Numbered from the stretch's first letter, positions 42,355 through 51,511 are shown. The stretch is 64,000 bases of DNA from Bradyrhizobium algeriense (GCF_036924595.1 NZ_JAZHRV010000001.1:1860001-1924000), one strand, 5' to 3'. Notes: generated from the sequence alone by a model not told the origin. Made by a program: numbers and translations.

Positions 42355-43194
42355 ATGACCTTCTCACTTCGTTTCCGCGCGGCCGTGGTCTCGATCGTGC
42401 TGTTCGCCGCATTCCTCGGCATCTGGCATCTCGCCACGCGCTCGACGGCTGCGACCACCACCATGACGCCGGAATACGCCAAGCTGATGGGGCTGACGGC
42501 GACTCAGGGCAAGTCGGCGATGCCGGGTCCGCTCGATGTCGGCGCGAAATTGTGGGAGCATCTCAAGCAGCCGTTTTACGACAAGGGGCCGAACGACAAG
42601 GGCCTCGGCATCCAGCTCGGCTATTCCATCGGCCGCGTCGGTCTCGGCTATCTGCTCGCGGTGCTCGTTGCCATTCCGCTCGGCTTCCTGATCGGCATGT
42701 CGCCCTTGATCAGCAAGGCACTCGATCCGTTCATCCAGGTGCTGAAGCCGATCTCGCCGCTCGCCTGGATGCCGCTTGCGCTCTACACCATCAAGGATTC
42801 CTCGATCTCGGCGATTTTTGTCATTTTCATCTGCTCGGTGTGGCCGATGCTGCTCAACACCTCGTTCGGCGTCGCCGCGGTGCGCAAGGAATGGATCAAC
42901 GTCGCCCGCACGCTGGAGGTCGGCACCATCAGGCGCGCCTTCACGGTGATCCTGCCGGCGGCCGCACCGACGATTCTCACCGGCATGCGGATTTCGATCG
43001 GCATCGCCTGGCTCGTCATCGTCGCGGCCGAGATGCTGGTCGGCGGCACCGGCATTGGCTACTTCGTCTGGAACGAGTGGAACAACCTCTCGATCACCAA
43101 CGTCATCATCGCGATCCTCCTGATCGGGATCGTCGGCATGCTGCTCGACCAGATTCTGGCGCGCTTCACGCGCATGGTCACGTTCCCGGAATAG
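42355..43194 (+). CDS. cynB: Cyanate/nitrate-type ABC transporter permease
   Basis: 279 residues with about six membrane helices (first RAAVVSIVLFAAFLGIWHLA). The conserved cytoplasmic loop that contacts the ATPase is visible as AAVRKEWINVARTLEVG (EAA loop), followed by LPAAAPTILTGMRISIGIAW. The ATG lies right after GAGAGGGAG at the end of an intergenic repeat. Partner of cynA and cynD in a NrtABD-type importer. Confidence 0.9.
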   Translation: MTFSLRFRAAVVSIVLFAAFLGIWHLATRSTAATTTMTPEYAKLMGLTATQGKSAMPGPLDVGAKLWEHLKQPFYDKGPNDKGLGIQLGYSIGRVGLGYLLAVLVAIPLGFLIGMSPLISKALDPFIQVLKPISPLAWMPLALYTIKDSSISAIFVIFICSVWPMLLNTSFGVAAVRKEWINVARTLEVGTIRRAFTVILPAAAPTILTGMRISIGIAWLVIVAAEMLVGGTGIGYFVWNEWNNLSITNVIIAILLIGIVGMLLDQILARFTRMVTFPE

Positions 43195-43199
43195 CTGTG

Positions 43200-44111
43200 A
43201 TGACCGACAAATTCATTTCCATTGAAGGCATCGCGCGGCGTTATCCCGGCGCGGATGGGGCCGCGACCACGGTGTTCGACGATCTGTGGCTGTCGATGGG
43301 GCGGGGCGAATTCGGCTGTGTGATCGGCCATTCCGGCTGCGGCAAGACCACCGTGCTGAATATTCTCGCTGGGCTCGACGAGCCGAGCGAGGGCGCCGTC
43401 ATCGTCGACGGACAGGCCATTGAAGGCACGAGCCTCGACCGTGCCGTGATCTTCCAGAGCCACGCGCTGCTGCCGTGGCGCACCGTGCTCGGCAACGTCA
43501 CCTATGCCGTGACCTCGAAATGGCGCAAATGGGATCGCGCCAAGGTGAAGGCGCATGCGCAGAAGTTCATCGATCTGGTCGGGCTTACCGGCTCCGAGCA
43601 CAAGCGTCCGTCGGAACTCTCCGGCGGCATGAAGCAGCGCGTCGGCATTGCGCGCGCGCTCTCGATCACGCCCAAGATCATGCTGATGGACGAGCCGTTC
43701 TCGGCACTCGATGCGCTGACGCGCGGCACGCTGCAGGACGAGGTGCGCCGCATCTGTCTCGAAACCGGACAGACCGCCTTCATGATCACCCATGACGTCG
43801 ATGAAGCGATCTATCTCGCCGACAAGATTTTCCTGATGACCAACGGCCCCGGCGCCGTGCTAGCCGAGATCGTGGAAAATCCGCTGCCGAAGGATCGCGG
43901 CCGCATCGATCTGCACCGCCATCCCTACTACTACGCGCTGCGCAACCACATCGTCGATTTCCTGGTCAGCCGCAGCAAGACATTTGCGGCTGATGTGACC
44001 AATCACGATCCGCGCAACGTGCCGGTGGTGCGGCCGGGGTTGGGCGAACCTACCATCGTGTCAGCGCCGAACCTGGTCGAGACCAGTTCAGCGCAAACGA
44101 TCGCGCGCTAG
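43200..44111 (+). CDS. cynD: Cyanate/nitrate-type ABC transporter ATP-binding protein
   Basis: 303 residues from the ATG at 43200, five bases after the cynB stop; the open frame extends upstream inside cynB but is not coding. Walker A is GHSGCGKT (43-50), the signature LSGGMKQRV, Walker B IMLMDEPFSALD, and the switch histidine is in MITHDVDEA. NrtD-like. It has a C-terminal tail of about 40 residues past the ATPase core. Confidence 0.92.
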   Translation: MTDKFISIEGIARRYPGADGAATTVFDDLWLSMGRGEFGCVIGHSGCGKTTVLNILAGLDEPSEGAVIVDGQAIEGTSLDRAVIFQSHALLPWRTVLGNVTYAVTSKWRKWDRAKVKAHAQKFIDLVGLTGSEHKRPSELSGGMKQRVGIARALSITPKIMLMDEPFSALDALTRGTLQDEVRRICLETGQTAFMITHDVDEAIYLADKIFLMTNGPGAVLAEIVENPLPKDRGRIDLHRHPYYYALRNHIVDFLVSRSKTFAADVTNHDPRNVPVVRPGLGEPTIVSAPNLVETSSAQTIAR

Positions 44112-44131
44112 ATTTCAAAGGAGAGACAAAT

Positions 44132-44620
44132 ATGAAACGCGAAGACCTCACCGAAAAGCTGCTCGACATCAAGCGCGAGAAGGGCTGGAGCTGGAAACAT
44201 ATCTGCGAAAAGATCGGCGGCTATTCGGAGGTGCTGATAACAGGCGCCATTCTCGGCCAGATGAAACTGACAAAGCCGCAGGCCGCCAATGCCGGCGAGC
44301 TGTTCGGGCTTTCCAAATCCGAAATCGCCATGCTCAACGAAGTTCCGATGCGCGGCACCGGCACGCCGATGCCGCCGACCGATCCCTTGATCTATCGTTT
44401 CTATGAAATGGTGATGGTCAACGGTCCGGCGTGGAAGGCGCTGATCGAGGAAGAATTCGGCGACGGCATCATGTCGGCGATCGATTTCGACATGGCGATC
44501 GACCGTGTCGCCAACCCCAAGGGCGACCGCGTCAAGATCACCATGTCCGGAAAATTCCTGCCGTACAAATATTACGGCGCCAGCGGCAACGTGCCGGAGT
44601 ACGGGTTTAAGGAAGAGTGA
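44132..44620 (+). CDS. cynS: Cyanase (cyanate hydratase)
   Basis: 162 residues, a normal length. It converts cyanate and bicarbonate to ammonia and carbon dioxide. The catalytic trio matches the E. coli enzyme (Arg96, Glu99, Ser122): Arg89 and Glu92 in YRFYEMVM, and Ser115 in GIMSAIDF. The N-terminal helix-turn-helix-like domain is also present. AAAGGAGAG precedes the ATG. The last gene of the cyn operon; with the transporter, it lets the cell use external cyanate as nitrogen. Confidence 0.96.
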   Translation: MKREDLTEKLLDIKREKGWSWKHICEKIGGYSEVLITGAILGQMKLTKPQAANAGELFGLSKSEIAMLNEVPMRGTGTPMPPTDPLIYRFYEMVMVNGPAWKALIEEEFGDGIMSAIDFDMAIDRVANPKGDRVKITMSGKFLPYKYYGASGNVPEYGFKEE

Positions 44621-44633
44621 CGTCTCTCTCCAC

Positions 44634-44717
44634 CGTCATTGCGAGGAGCGTAGCGACGAAGCAATCCATGCCTCCGCGTGTGGAGAGATGGATTGCTTCG
44701 CTGCGCTCGCAATGACG
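44634..44717. repeat. Palindromic intergenic repeat (CGTCATTGCGAG family), copy 2
   Basis: Arms 44634-44669 (CGTCATTGCGAGGAGC, ending GCAATCCAT) and 44688-44717 (ATGGATTGCTTCGCTG, ending CAATGACG). It lies between the cynS and the next gene, which are convergent, and can form a long hairpin at the end of the cyn operon. Confidence 0.9.
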
Positions 44718-44731
44718 TTGCTAGAGACGCG

Positions 44732-45544
44732 TCACCCGAACGCAGCCCTGATTTCCCCGATCGGCGCCATCTCGCGCACATAGGTGAACGCGCCGCGCTC
44801 CTTCATCTCGCGGGCGCATTTTAAGAACGCTGCAAGCGCGTAGCGCTCCATCGCGCCGCCGACGCTGATGCGCTTGACGCCTGCGGCTGAGAGCTGATCG
44901 ACCGTCAGCGTGGGGTCGGCAAAGCCCATCACATGGTTGAACGGCTTGCCGACCGATGACACCACGGTGCGGATCGTGCCGATGTCATACAGGCCTGGCG
45001 AATACAGGACGTCCGCTCCGGCCGCCTCGAATGCCTGCAGCCGCCTGATGGTGTCGTCGACATCCTTGCGGCCGTGCAGGAAATTCTCCGCACGCGCCGT
45101 CAGCGTGAACGGGAAAGGCAGTGCGCGTGCTGCTTCGACGGCCGCCTGCACCCGCTCGACCGCAAGCGAAAAATCGTAGATCGGCTTCTGCGGATCGCCG
45201 GTAAAATCTTCGATCGAGCCGCCGACGCAGCCTGCCTCCGCCGCGCGCGCGATCGCTTTCGCCGCGGTCTTCGGATCGTCCGCGCCGCAATTCTCCAAAT
45301 CGGCGTTGACGGGCAGGCCGGTGGCATCAGCGATCACCCGGCAGTTCTCGATGATGGCATCGAGGCTGACGGTGGTGCTGCCGAGCGTATTGGCAACGCC
45401 GAGGCTCGTGGTCGCGAGCGCCTCGAACCCCATCGCGGCGAGCAGTTTTGCCGTGCCGGCGTCCCAGGGATTGGGAATGATGAAGGCGCCCGGGCGCGCA
45501 TGCAGCGCGCGAAACGCTTCGGCTTTTTCCATCTGGGTTCGCAT
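44732..45544 (-). CDS. Isocitrate lyase / PEP mutase-family enzyme
   Basis: 270 residues from the ATG at 45544, with GGAG seven bases upstream; a TTG two codons earlier is possible. The TIM-barrel family pattern is visible: FIIPNPWDAGTAKLL, ALATTSLGVANTLG, LPVNADLENCG, GGSIEDFTGD, LTARAENFL and KPFNHVMG. These enzymes form or break C-C or P-C bonds next to a 2-oxo acid, using magnesium. The usual lyase motif KKCGH is not seen, so it is not a true isocitrate lyase. Divergent from a LysR gene that probably regulates it. Confidence 0.85.
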   Translation of the reverse strand: MRTQMEKAEAFRALHARPGAFIIPNPWDAGTAKLLAAMGFEALATTSLGVANTLGSTTVSLDAIIENCRVIADATGLPVNADLENCGADDPKTAAKAIARAAEAGCVGGSIEDFTGDPQKPIYDFSLAVERVQAAVEAARALPFPFTLTARAENFLHGRKDVDDTIRRLQAFEAAGADVLYSPGLYDIGTIRTVVSSVGKPFNHVMGFADPTLTVDQLSAAGVKRISVGGAMERYALAAFLKCAREMKERGAFTYVREMAPIGEIRAAFG

Positions 45545-45624
45545 CGGCAATCTCCGCTTGGTTGGCCGGTTCAGGCTGGCAGCGAAACTAGCGGGCTATC
45601 GCCCATCAGCCAAATTTGTTATTT

Positions 45625-45654
45625 CTCTATGCATCATCAGCTTTTTGCATAGAG
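45625..45654. promoter_or_regulatory. LysR-type operator
   Basis: A perfect nine-base inverted repeat, CTCTATGCA and TGCATAGAG, 12 bases apart, in the divergent region and five bases before the LysR start at 45660. It contains a T-N11-A type core. Its position suggests autoregulation as well as control of the gene at 44732. Confidence 0.75.
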
Positions 45655-45659
45655 GAAGC

Positions 45660-46568
45660 ATGGACAGCGATGCGCTTCTCACGTTCCTGACCGTTCACCG
45701 CCGCGGCGGTATTTCGAGCGCGGCGAAGGCGCTGCACCGTTCGCAGCCGGCGATCTCGCGGCGCATTGCATTGCTGGAGCAGGAGCTCGGCGTGCCGCTG
45801 TTCGAGCGGATCGCGGGGCGCACGATGCTGAGCGATGCCGGGCGGGTAATGGTGCCTTACGCCGAGCGCGCGGTCGCCGCGGCCCAGGACGCGGAGAATG
45901 CGGTTCGCGCGCTGGCGCGGCCGGATTCGGGGCCTGTCGCGCTTGCGGTGGTCGGCACGCTTGCCGGCGGGCGGCTGTCGGCGATCTTAAAGCGCTTCGC
46001 GGCCGAGCACCCTGGGGTCGAATTGAGTTTACGCACCGCAACCAGCGCTGAGGTCAGCGACATGATCCGGCGCGGCGAGGCGACCATCGGGCTGCGCTAT
46101 GACCGCGACCGTTCGCGTGATCTCGACTGCGAATTGCTGTTGTCCGAACGACTGCAGGTGGTGTGTGCTCTGGATCATCCGCGTGCAGGGCGCCGTGTCG
46201 CAAAACTTGCAGAGCTGCGCGGCGAACGCTGGATCGCATTCCCTGTCGTGCCGGGACGGCGCGAGATCACGGCCGCACACGTCTTTGCGCTATTTCAGAC
46301 CCACGGGCTGGGTGAAGTCGACTGGACGCCGGTCGACAGCCTGACCGCGCAGAAGCGCCTGGTCGAAGCAGGCCTCGGCGTGGCGCTGCTGTCGGAGAGC
46401 AACGCTGCCGAGGAACTGCGACACGGGACCATCGCTGTGATCGGCGTGCGCGATCTCAAGGCGTGCCACGACATCGTCACCGTAACACGCCGCGGCGGCT
46501 TCTTGAGCGCGGCGGCGCGGCGGTTGCTGGAGATCGTTCGTGGGGAATATCGCGGGATGCGGTCTTAG
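45660..46568 (+). CDS. LysR-family transcriptional regulator
   Basis: 302 residues from the ATG at 45660, with AGAGGAAGC just upstream; a long open frame upstream of it is not coding. The DNA-binding domain is residues 1-60 (LLTFLTVHRRGGISSAAKALHRSQPAISRRIALLEQELG). The rest is a periplasmic-binding-like ligand domain with LLSERLQVVCALDHPRA and GVALLSESNA. The divergent enzyme gene is its likely target; its inducer would be that enzyme's substrate, which is not known. Confidence 0.9.
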   Translation: MDSDALLTFLTVHRRGGISSAAKALHRSQPAISRRIALLEQELGVPLFERIAGRTMLSDAGRVMVPYAERAVAAAQDAENAVRALARPDSGPVALAVVGTLAGGRLSAILKRFAAEHPGVELSLRTATSAEVSDMIRRGEATIGLRYDRDRSRDLDCELLLSERLQVVCALDHPRAGRRVAKLAELRGERWIAFPVVPGRREITAAHVFALFQTHGLGEVDWTPVDSLTAQKRLVEAGLGVALLSESNAAEELRHGTIAVIGVRDLKACHDIVTVTRRGGFLSAAARRLLEIVRGEYRGMRS

Positions 46569-46591
46569 AGATACGTCACGGCATTCTCCGC

Positions 46592-46675
46592 CGTCATTGC
46601 GAGCGGAGCGAAGCAATCCATGCTGCCGCAAGTGGAGGAATGGATTGCTTCGTCGCTTCGCTCCTCGCAATGACG
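46592..46675. repeat. Palindromic intergenic repeat (CGTCATTGCGAG family), copy 3
   Basis: Arms 46592-46621 and 46640-46675, in opposite orientation to copy 2: the long arm with the extra CGTCGCTTCGCTCC is now on the right. It fills the gap between the LysR and DUF1476 genes, which are convergent. Confidence 0.9.
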
Positions 46676-46690
46676 GGGATGGAATGTACT

Positions 46691-47014
46691 TTACGTCCCC
46701 GCCTTCACCTGGGCGGCGGCCGCCGCCATCAGCTCGTCCATCTTGACGCGCACCTCGGCAGCGGTGATGGCGACGCCCTTGGCGGTCAAATCCTTGACGA
46801 CCTTGTTCTGGACGTCCTGGTCGCCGGCTTCCTCGAAATCGGCCGAAACCACTTCCTTGGCGTAGGCATTGGCGTCGTCACCGGACATGCCGAGCTTCTC
46901 CGCTGCCCAAAGACCGAGCAGCTTGTTACGGCGCACCTCGGCCTTGAACTTCTGCTCCTCGTCGAGGGCGAATTTCTTCTCAAAACCTTCCTCGCGCTTG
47001 TCGAAAGTGCTCAT
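46691..47014 (-). CDS. DUF1476 protein, F-type ATP synthase zeta-subunit inhibitor
   Basis: 107 residues of the alphaproteobacterial DUF1476 family, whose Paracoccus member is the zeta subunit that blocks ATP hydrolysis by the F1FO enzyme. The family opening MSTFDKREEGFEKKFALDEEQKFKAEVRRNKLLG, the inhibitory N-terminal part, is complete. A four-helix bundle follows, ending DELMAAAAAQVKAGT. The gene is next to purC, a common alphaproteobacterial neighbour. It acts on the inner face of the cytoplasmic membrane. Confidence 0.88.
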   Translation of the reverse strand: MSTFDKREEGFEKKFALDEEQKFKAEVRRNKLLGLWAAEKLGMSGDDANAYAKEVVSADFEEAGDQDVQNKVVKDLTAKGVAITAAEVRVKMDELMAAAAAQVKAGT

Positions 47015-47331
47015 TCTTCGGTTCCAATCCCCGGAAATGGTAAGCAGGGCCGCGTTGTCGCGGCCCGATCGCCTACCTAGATAGAGGGAGCGAATCGGTA
47101 AAACAACGGGCCGTTAGGCCGCAGGCAATCGGGATAAGTTGGCCCCAATTGGGCCGGGTCGATTGTGCTGGATGGGCCAATCGGATAGGTTGCCATCAGG
47201 CGAGGTTCTTGTTCTGTTTCCGGTCGTTCTGTTCGGGATCTGGCCTTCACGGCAGCTCCGTCGTGGTCGTAAACCCTTGTCATCCGGAGCACACCAATTT
47301 CATGGATTTCAACAAAACACGGTACATCCCA
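47015..47331. other. Divergent promoter region between DUF1476 and purC
   Basis: About 317 bp containing no supported gene; frames that cross it on both strands look random. It must hold the promoters for purCSQ and DUF1476. No PurR-like box or riboswitch was recognised. Confidence 0.4.
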
Positions 47332-48099
47332 ATGAGCCGTCGACGCCGTATTTATGAAGGCAAGGCCAAGGTCCTGTATGAAGGCCCGGAGCCGGGAACC
47401 CTGATCCAGCACTTCAAGGATGATGCGACCGCGTTTAATGCCAAGAAACACCAGGTGATCGAGGGCAAGGGCGTCCTCAACAACCGGATTTCGGAGTACC
47501 TGTTTCAGCACCTCAACGACATCGGGGTGCCGACCCATTTCATCCGCCGCCTCAATATGCGCGAGCAGCTGATTCGCGAGGTCGAGATCGTGCCGCTGGA
47601 AGTGGTGGTGCGGAACGTCGCCGCCGGTTCGCTGTCGCAGCGCCTCGGCATCGAGGAGGGCACCCAGCTACCGCGCTCGATCATCGAGTTCTATTACAAG
47701 AACGACCAACTCAACGACCCCATGGTGTCGGAAGAGCATATCACCGCGTTCGGCTGGGCGACGCCGCAGGAAATCGACGACATCATGGCGCTCGCCATCC
47801 GCGTCAACGACTTCCTGACCGGGCTGTTCCTCGGCATCGGCATCCGTCTGGTCGATTTCAAGATGGAATGCGGACGCCTGTTCGAAAACGAAATGATGCG
47901 GATCATCGTCGCCGACGAAATCTCGCCCGACTCATGCCGGCTGTGGGATATCAAGTCGAACGAGAAGCTCGACAAAGACCGCTTCCGCAGGGATCTCGGT
48001 GGGCTGCTGGAAGCCTATACCGAAGTGGCAAAGCGTCTCGGCATCCTGATGGAGAACGAGCGTCCGGCCGGTACTGGTCCGGTGCTGGTGAAGAGCTGA
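47332..48099 (+). CDS. purC: Phosphoribosylaminoimidazole-succinocarboxamide synthase (SAICAR synthase)
   Basis: 255 residues from the ATG at 47332 ([18 protein letters not shown]); an upstream in-frame ATG at 47302 would add ten residues. The ATP/substrate motifs are present: [21 protein letters not shown] and [12 protein letters not shown], and [11 protein letters not shown]. It joins aspartate to CAIR in purine synthesis. First of purC-purS-purQ. Confidence 0.95.
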   Translation: MSRRRRIYEGKAKVLYEGPEPGTLIQHFKDDATAFNAKKHQVIEGKGVLNNRISEYLFQHLNDIGVPTHFIRRLNMREQLIREVEIVPLEVVVRNVAAGSLSQRLGIEEGTQLPRSIIEFYYKNDQLNDPMVSEEHITAFGWATPQEIDDIMALAIRVNDFLTGLFLGIGIRLVDFKMECGRLFENEMMRIIVADEISPDSCRLWDIKSNEKLDKDRFRRDLGGLLEAYTEVAKRLGILMENERPAGTGPVLVKS

Positions 48100-48109
48100 G
48101 GTTGAGATC

Positions 48110-48349
48110 GTGAAGGCACGCGTTACCGTTACGTTGAAGTCAGGCATTCTCGATCCGCAGGGCAAGGCCATCGAAGGCGCGCTGAAATCGCTCGGCGTCG
48201 ATGGCGTTGCCAGCGTCCGCCAAGGCAAGGTGTTCGACATCGAACTGTCGGGCGCCGACAAGGCCAAGGCCGAGGCGGCATTGAAGGATGCCGCCGACAA
48301 GCTGCTGGCAAATACGGTGATCGAGAATTACAGAGTCGAACTTCTCTAG
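48110..48349 (+). CDS. purS: FGAM synthase subunit PurS
   Basis: 79 residues from a GTG start ([20 protein letters not shown]). It has the PurS signature [26 protein letters not shown]. With PurQ and PurL it forms the multi-subunit FGAM synthase. Ten bases after the purC stop. Confidence 0.93.
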   Translation: MKARVTVTLKSGILDPQGKAIEGALKSLGVDGVASVRQGKVFDIELSGADKAKAEAALKDAADKLLANTVIENYRVELL

Positions 48350-48360
48350 GCGCGCCTCCC

Positions 48361-49062
48361 ATGAAATCAGCCGTCCTCGTCTTTCCCGGAATCAACCGCG
48401 AGCGCGACATGGCGCGGGCGCTGAAGCTCGCCTCCGGCCAGGAGGCGGCGATGGTGTGGCACGCCGAGACCGAGCTGCCGAAGGGGACCGATCTCGTCGT
48501 CGTGCCCGGCGGGTTTTCCTATGGCGATTACCTGCGCTGCGGCGCGATTGCCGCCCGCGCGCCGGTGATGGAAGCCGTGCGCAAATTTGCCGCCGACGGC
48601 GGTCTCGTGCTCGGTGTCTGCAACGGTTTCCAGATACTGTGTGAAGCGGGCCTGCTGCCCGGCGTCCTGATGCGCAATTCACGGCTGAAATTCATCTGCA
48701 AGGACGTGCATCTGCGGGTCGAACGCTCGGATACGCCGTTCACGCGCGGTTACAATGCCGGCCAGGTCATTCGCGTGCCGGTCGCGCACGGCGAGGGCAA
48801 CTATGAAGCCGACGAGGAGACCGTGAAACGGCTCGAGGGCGAGGGGCGGGTGCTCTATCGCTATTGCTCCGCCGATGGTGTGGTCGACGAGGAATCCAAC
48901 ATCAACGGCGCCGCGCAGTCGATCGCCGGCATCGTCAACGAGCGCGGCAATGTGCTCGGCATGATGCCGCATCCGGAAAACCACGTCGAAGACATCATGG
49001 GCTGCACCGACGGGCGCGGCCTGTTCGCGGGCCTCGTCGCTCATCTGGAAAAAGCGGCGTGA
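48361..49062 (+). CDS. purQ: FGAM synthase glutaminase subunit PurQ
   Basis: 233 residues, a class I glutamine amidotransferase. The nucleophile is Cys87 in LGVCNGFQ; the His-Glu pair is in GMMPHPEN. It feeds ammonia to PurL. Its stop overlaps a GTG (GTGA, 49059-49062) that may start the next gene. Confidence 0.95.
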   Translation: MKSAVLVFPGINRERDMARALKLASGQEAAMVWHAETELPKGTDLVVVPGGFSYGDYLRCGAIAARAPVMEAVRKFAADGGLVLGVCNGFQILCEAGLLPGVLMRNSRLKFICKDVHLRVERSDTPFTRGYNAGQVIRVPVAHGEGNYEADEETVKRLEGEGRVLYRYCSADGVVDEESNINGAAQSIAGIVNERGNVLGMMPHPENHVEDIMGCTDGRGLFAGLVAHLEKAA

Positions 49063-50024
49063 AATCCTTCATGATGCGCCTGGCCGTCGCCGCGGCGGCC
49101 TTCTCGCTCACCGCAGCCGCCCACGCGCAGGACTATCCCAAGCGTCCCGTTACCATGATCGTGCCGTTCGCGGCCGGCGGCACGTCCGACGTGATCGCGC
49201 GCGTGGTCGCCGAGGAGATGACCAAGTCGCTCGGGCAGCCGATCGTGATCGAGAATGTCGCGGGCGCCGGCGGCTCGACCGCGCTCACGCGTGCCGCGCG
49301 CGCTGAGCCTGATGGCTACACCATTGCGATCGGCAACGCCGGCACGAGTGCCGCGACCTATACGATCTATCCTAAACTGCCGTTCACGCCGGAATCCTTT
49401 GTGCCGATTGCGGTGGTTGCGAAAACCTTCGGCATCGTCGCGCTGCGCAAGGATTTTCCGGCGAAGAACCTGCAGGATTTCATCGCCTATGCGAAGAAGA
49501 ATCCCGGCAAGGTCAATCTCGGCCATGCCGGCGTCGGCTCCTCGAATTTCCTGATCTGCAAGAGCTTTGAACATGCGGCCGGCATCGAGGTCACACTGGT
49601 CGGCTATCGCGGCGCGGCGCCTGCGCTGACGGACGCGATCGGCGGCCAGATCGACGGCGTCTGCGACTCAGCTGCCTCGGTGTCGCAGGCGATCGACGAC
49701 AAATTGGTGAAGGGCCTCGTCGTGGGTTCGACGGTGCGGCTTTCAACCTTGCCCGATCTGCCGATGTCGTCGGAAGCAGGCCTGCCCGAATTCGAGGCGC
49801 AGGGCTGGAACGGCCTGTTTGCGCCGAAGGGCACGCCGCCTGCGATCATCGCGAAGCTGAACGCCGCAGCCAAGACCGCCGTCGAAAGCGAGGCGGTGAA
49901 GAAGCGCTTTCACGATCTCTCCACCGTCGCGCCCGACGCCAACGAGCTCGCGAGCGAAGTGCTCGGGCGGTTGGTGACGCGCGACGTCGCGAAATACAGG
50001 AAGCTGCTGGAAGAGAAGAAGTAG
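49059..50024 (+). CDS. Tripartite tricarboxylate-type substrate-binding protein (Bug family)
   Basis: 321 residues if it starts at the GTG overlapping the purQ stop; ATGs at 49071 and 49074 would shorten it by a few residues. A signal peptide ends AHAQ. The mature part opens [29 protein letters not shown], a hallmark of Bug proteins, which bind a carboxylate ligand in the periplasm. No TctA/TctB membrane genes are near, so this is an orphan binding protein, as is usual in the family. The overlap with purQ probably reflects position rather than function. Confidence 0.88.
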   Translation: MKSFMMRLAVAAAAFSLTAAAHAQDYPKRPVTMIVPFAAGGTSDVIARVVAEEMTKSLGQPIVIENVAGAGGSTALTRAARAEPDGYTIAIGNAGTSAATYTIYPKLPFTPESFVPIAVVAKTFGIVALRKDFPAKNLQDFIAYAKKNPGKVNLGHAGVGSSNFLICKSFEHAAGIEVTLVGYRGAAPALTDAIGGQIDGVCDSAASVSQAIDDKLVKGLVVGSTVRLSTLPDLPMSSEAGLPEFEAQGWNGLFAPKGTPPAIIAKLNAAAKTAVESEAVKKRFHDLSTVAPDANELASEVLGRLVTRDVAKYRKLLEEKK

Positions 50025-50060
50025 CATCGGCAGCCACGTGATGAAGGTGCCACGCGAATG

Positions 50061-50088
50061 AAAAAGCCCCGCGCAGCGGGGCTTTTTT
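50061..50088. terminator. Bidirectional rho-independent terminator
   Basis: AAAAAGCCCCGC and GCGGGGCTTTTTT around a very short loop form a near-perfect stem with A/T tracts on both sides, so it can end transcripts from both the Bug gene and the convergent gene at 50090. Confidence 0.92.
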
Positions 50089-50089
50089 G

Positions 50090-50428
50090 CTATCGGCCGG
50101 CAGGCGAGCCGGGCCCCGCCGGAGCCAGTGTCGAACCGCTGGGCGAGGGGTTGATGTGGGTGTTCCCCGACGGGTTCACTCCGCTGTTCCGTGCGGCCGC
50201 GGCACTGCCGGCATTGTTGGTCATGCCGGTGTCAGCGGGGCTGCCGGTCGCATTGCCGGTCGTCGTTCCGCCTGATGTCGTTCCACTGGTGGAAGATCCC
50301 GTCGTCGTGCCGCCCGTTGCCGCACCACCCGTGGCCGAACTTCCTGTGGAGCCGCCGGTGGACTGTGCCAGCGCGTAAGTACCCGTGAATGCCAGCGCTG
50401 TCGCCAATCCCAATGCTGCGAGTTTCAT
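50090..50428 (-). CDS. Low-complexity exported protein, Gly/Ser/Thr-rich
   Basis: 112 residues from the ATG at 50428, which has AAAAGGAG upstream. The signal peptide ends TYALAQ. The remainder is mostly G, S, T and A in short repeats (TGGSTGSSATGG, GTTTGSSTSGTTSGG), then a small proline-containing tail. Such sequences are disordered and can act as a linker or surface protein. No function claimed. Confidence 0.75.
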   Translation of the reverse strand: MKLAALGLATALAFTGTYALAQSTGGSTGSSATGGAATGGTTTGSSTSGTTSGGTTTGNATGSPADTGMTNNAGSAAAARNSGVNPSGNTHINPSPSGSTLAPAGPGSPAGR

Positions 50429-50679
50429 GATTGCTCCTTTTCTTGGCTTGCGTAACGCGCCAACGAGGTCCGCCAACGGAGCGTTCCCGCCTGCCGATCA
50501 CAGTTCGTTGCTGTTCCCATGAAGATTTCCACTGGCCACAAATGTGGAAGCGCAGTGTTGCTTCTGTGGAATCGCCAGCCGATATTTCGCATTCAATCAC
50601 AACTGAAGATTGTCTGATTGAACTTGCCGCGCTATCAAGGCCACTAAGGACCGTCCGTCCGGTTTGCCTGGAATGCGCC

Positions 50680-51417
50680 ATGCCCGTTGCTCTCGTCGTC
50701 TTGCTGCTCGATATCACGCTGATCTATCACGCATCGAAGACGGGCCGCCTGCAGCCCTGGGCCTTCATCATCCTGATGATCCCGCTGGTCGGCGCGCTCG
50801 CCTACATCGTTGTCGAACTGGTGCCAGAATGGTTTGGAAGTCCCGGTGCCCAGCAGGCACGCAAGCGCATCGCCGGCAAACTCGACCCGGAAAAGCTCTA
50901 TCGCGAGCTATCCGATCGGCTCGCCAACACAGACACTGTTGCCAATCGCGCCGCGCTGGCAGCGGAGTGCCTTAGGCTGGCGAGATTCGACGAAGCGGTG
51001 CGTCACTACGATCACATCCTGATGCTGCCGCTCGGTGGCGAGCCGGCCTATGCGCTGGGCAGGGCGCAGGCCGAATTCGGTCGTAACCGTCCGGCCGAGG
51101 CACTCGCCACGTTGGACGATCTGCAAAAGCGCTGGCCGGACTTTGAATCGGCGGAGGGGCATTTGCTCTATGCGCGTGCGTTGGCAGAGGTCGGGCGGAT
51201 TGACGAGGCGCTCGAAGAGTACCACGCGCTCGTGGCCTACTTCCCCGGCGCGGAGGCGCGGGTCCGTTACGGCATGCTGCTGCGCATGGCGGGTCGCAAC
51301 GCTGAAGCCAGAGTCGTATTCAACGAACTGCTGCTGCAGATGAAACGCGCGCCCAAATATCTGCGCGAGGCGCAGGCCGAATGGCTTTCGATTGCTGAAA
51401 AGCAATTGTTGGGCTGA
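50680..51417 (+). CDS. Membrane-anchored TPR protein
   Basis: 245 residues from the ATG at 50680. The N terminus has two membrane helices (VALVVLLLDITLIYHA and WAFIILMIPLVGALAYIVVELVPEWFG) similar to the phospholipase-D-type N-terminal anchor. From about 75 to 240 there are about four tetratricopeptide-like helix pairs (ALAAECLRLARFDEAVRHYDHIL, LLYARALAEVGRIDEALEEYHALVAYFPG). These form a scaffold for protein contacts. Partner unknown. Confidence 0.78.
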   Translation: MPVALVVLLLDITLIYHASKTGRLQPWAFIILMIPLVGALAYIVVELVPEWFGSPGAQQARKRIAGKLDPEKLYRELSDRLANTDTVANRAALAAECLRLARFDEAVRHYDHILMLPLGGEPAYALGRAQAEFGRNRPAEALATLDDLQKRWPDFESAEGHLLYARALAEVGRIDEALEEYHALVAYFPGAEARVRYGMLLRMAGRNAEARVVFNELLLQMKRAPKYLREAQAEWLSIAEKQLLG

Positions 51418-51438
51418 GTAGCAGCGGCCGAAGACATT

Positions 51439-51485
51439 CTTTGTTCAACTGCCTTTGTTCAACTGCGGAATCTTTGTTCAATTGC
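51439..51485. repeat. Three short direct repeats before a binding-protein gene
   Basis: CTTTGTTCAACTGC occurs at 51439-51452 and again at once at 51453-51466, identical, and a third copy with one change (CTTTGTTCAATTGC) is at 51472-51485. They lie directly upstream of the sigma-54-type promoter at 51496. Confidence 0.85.
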
Positions 51486-51495
51486 GGCAAGTGGC

Positions 51496-51511
51496 TGGCC
51501 TGAAACTTGCT
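51496..51511 (+). promoter_or_regulatory. Sigma-54-type promoter before a family-5 binding protein
   Basis: TGGCCTGAAACTTGCT: -24 TGGC and -12 TTGC with exact GG-N10-GC spacing (GG at 51497, GC at 51509). The three direct repeats just upstream could be activator sites. It lies about 54 bp before the ATG at 51565. Confidence 0.65.

Noticed and set aside
44634..46675. Considered as terminal inverted repeats of a transposon bounding the PEP mutase and LysR genes
   Set aside because: The same palindrome occurs singly at 6368 and is itself a complete hairpin; the genes between are an ordinary regulator-enzyme pair with no transposase or target duplication seen.
51439..51485. Considered as a minimal CRISPR array
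   Set aside because: Units are only 14 bp, adjoining with no spacers, and there are no cas genes.
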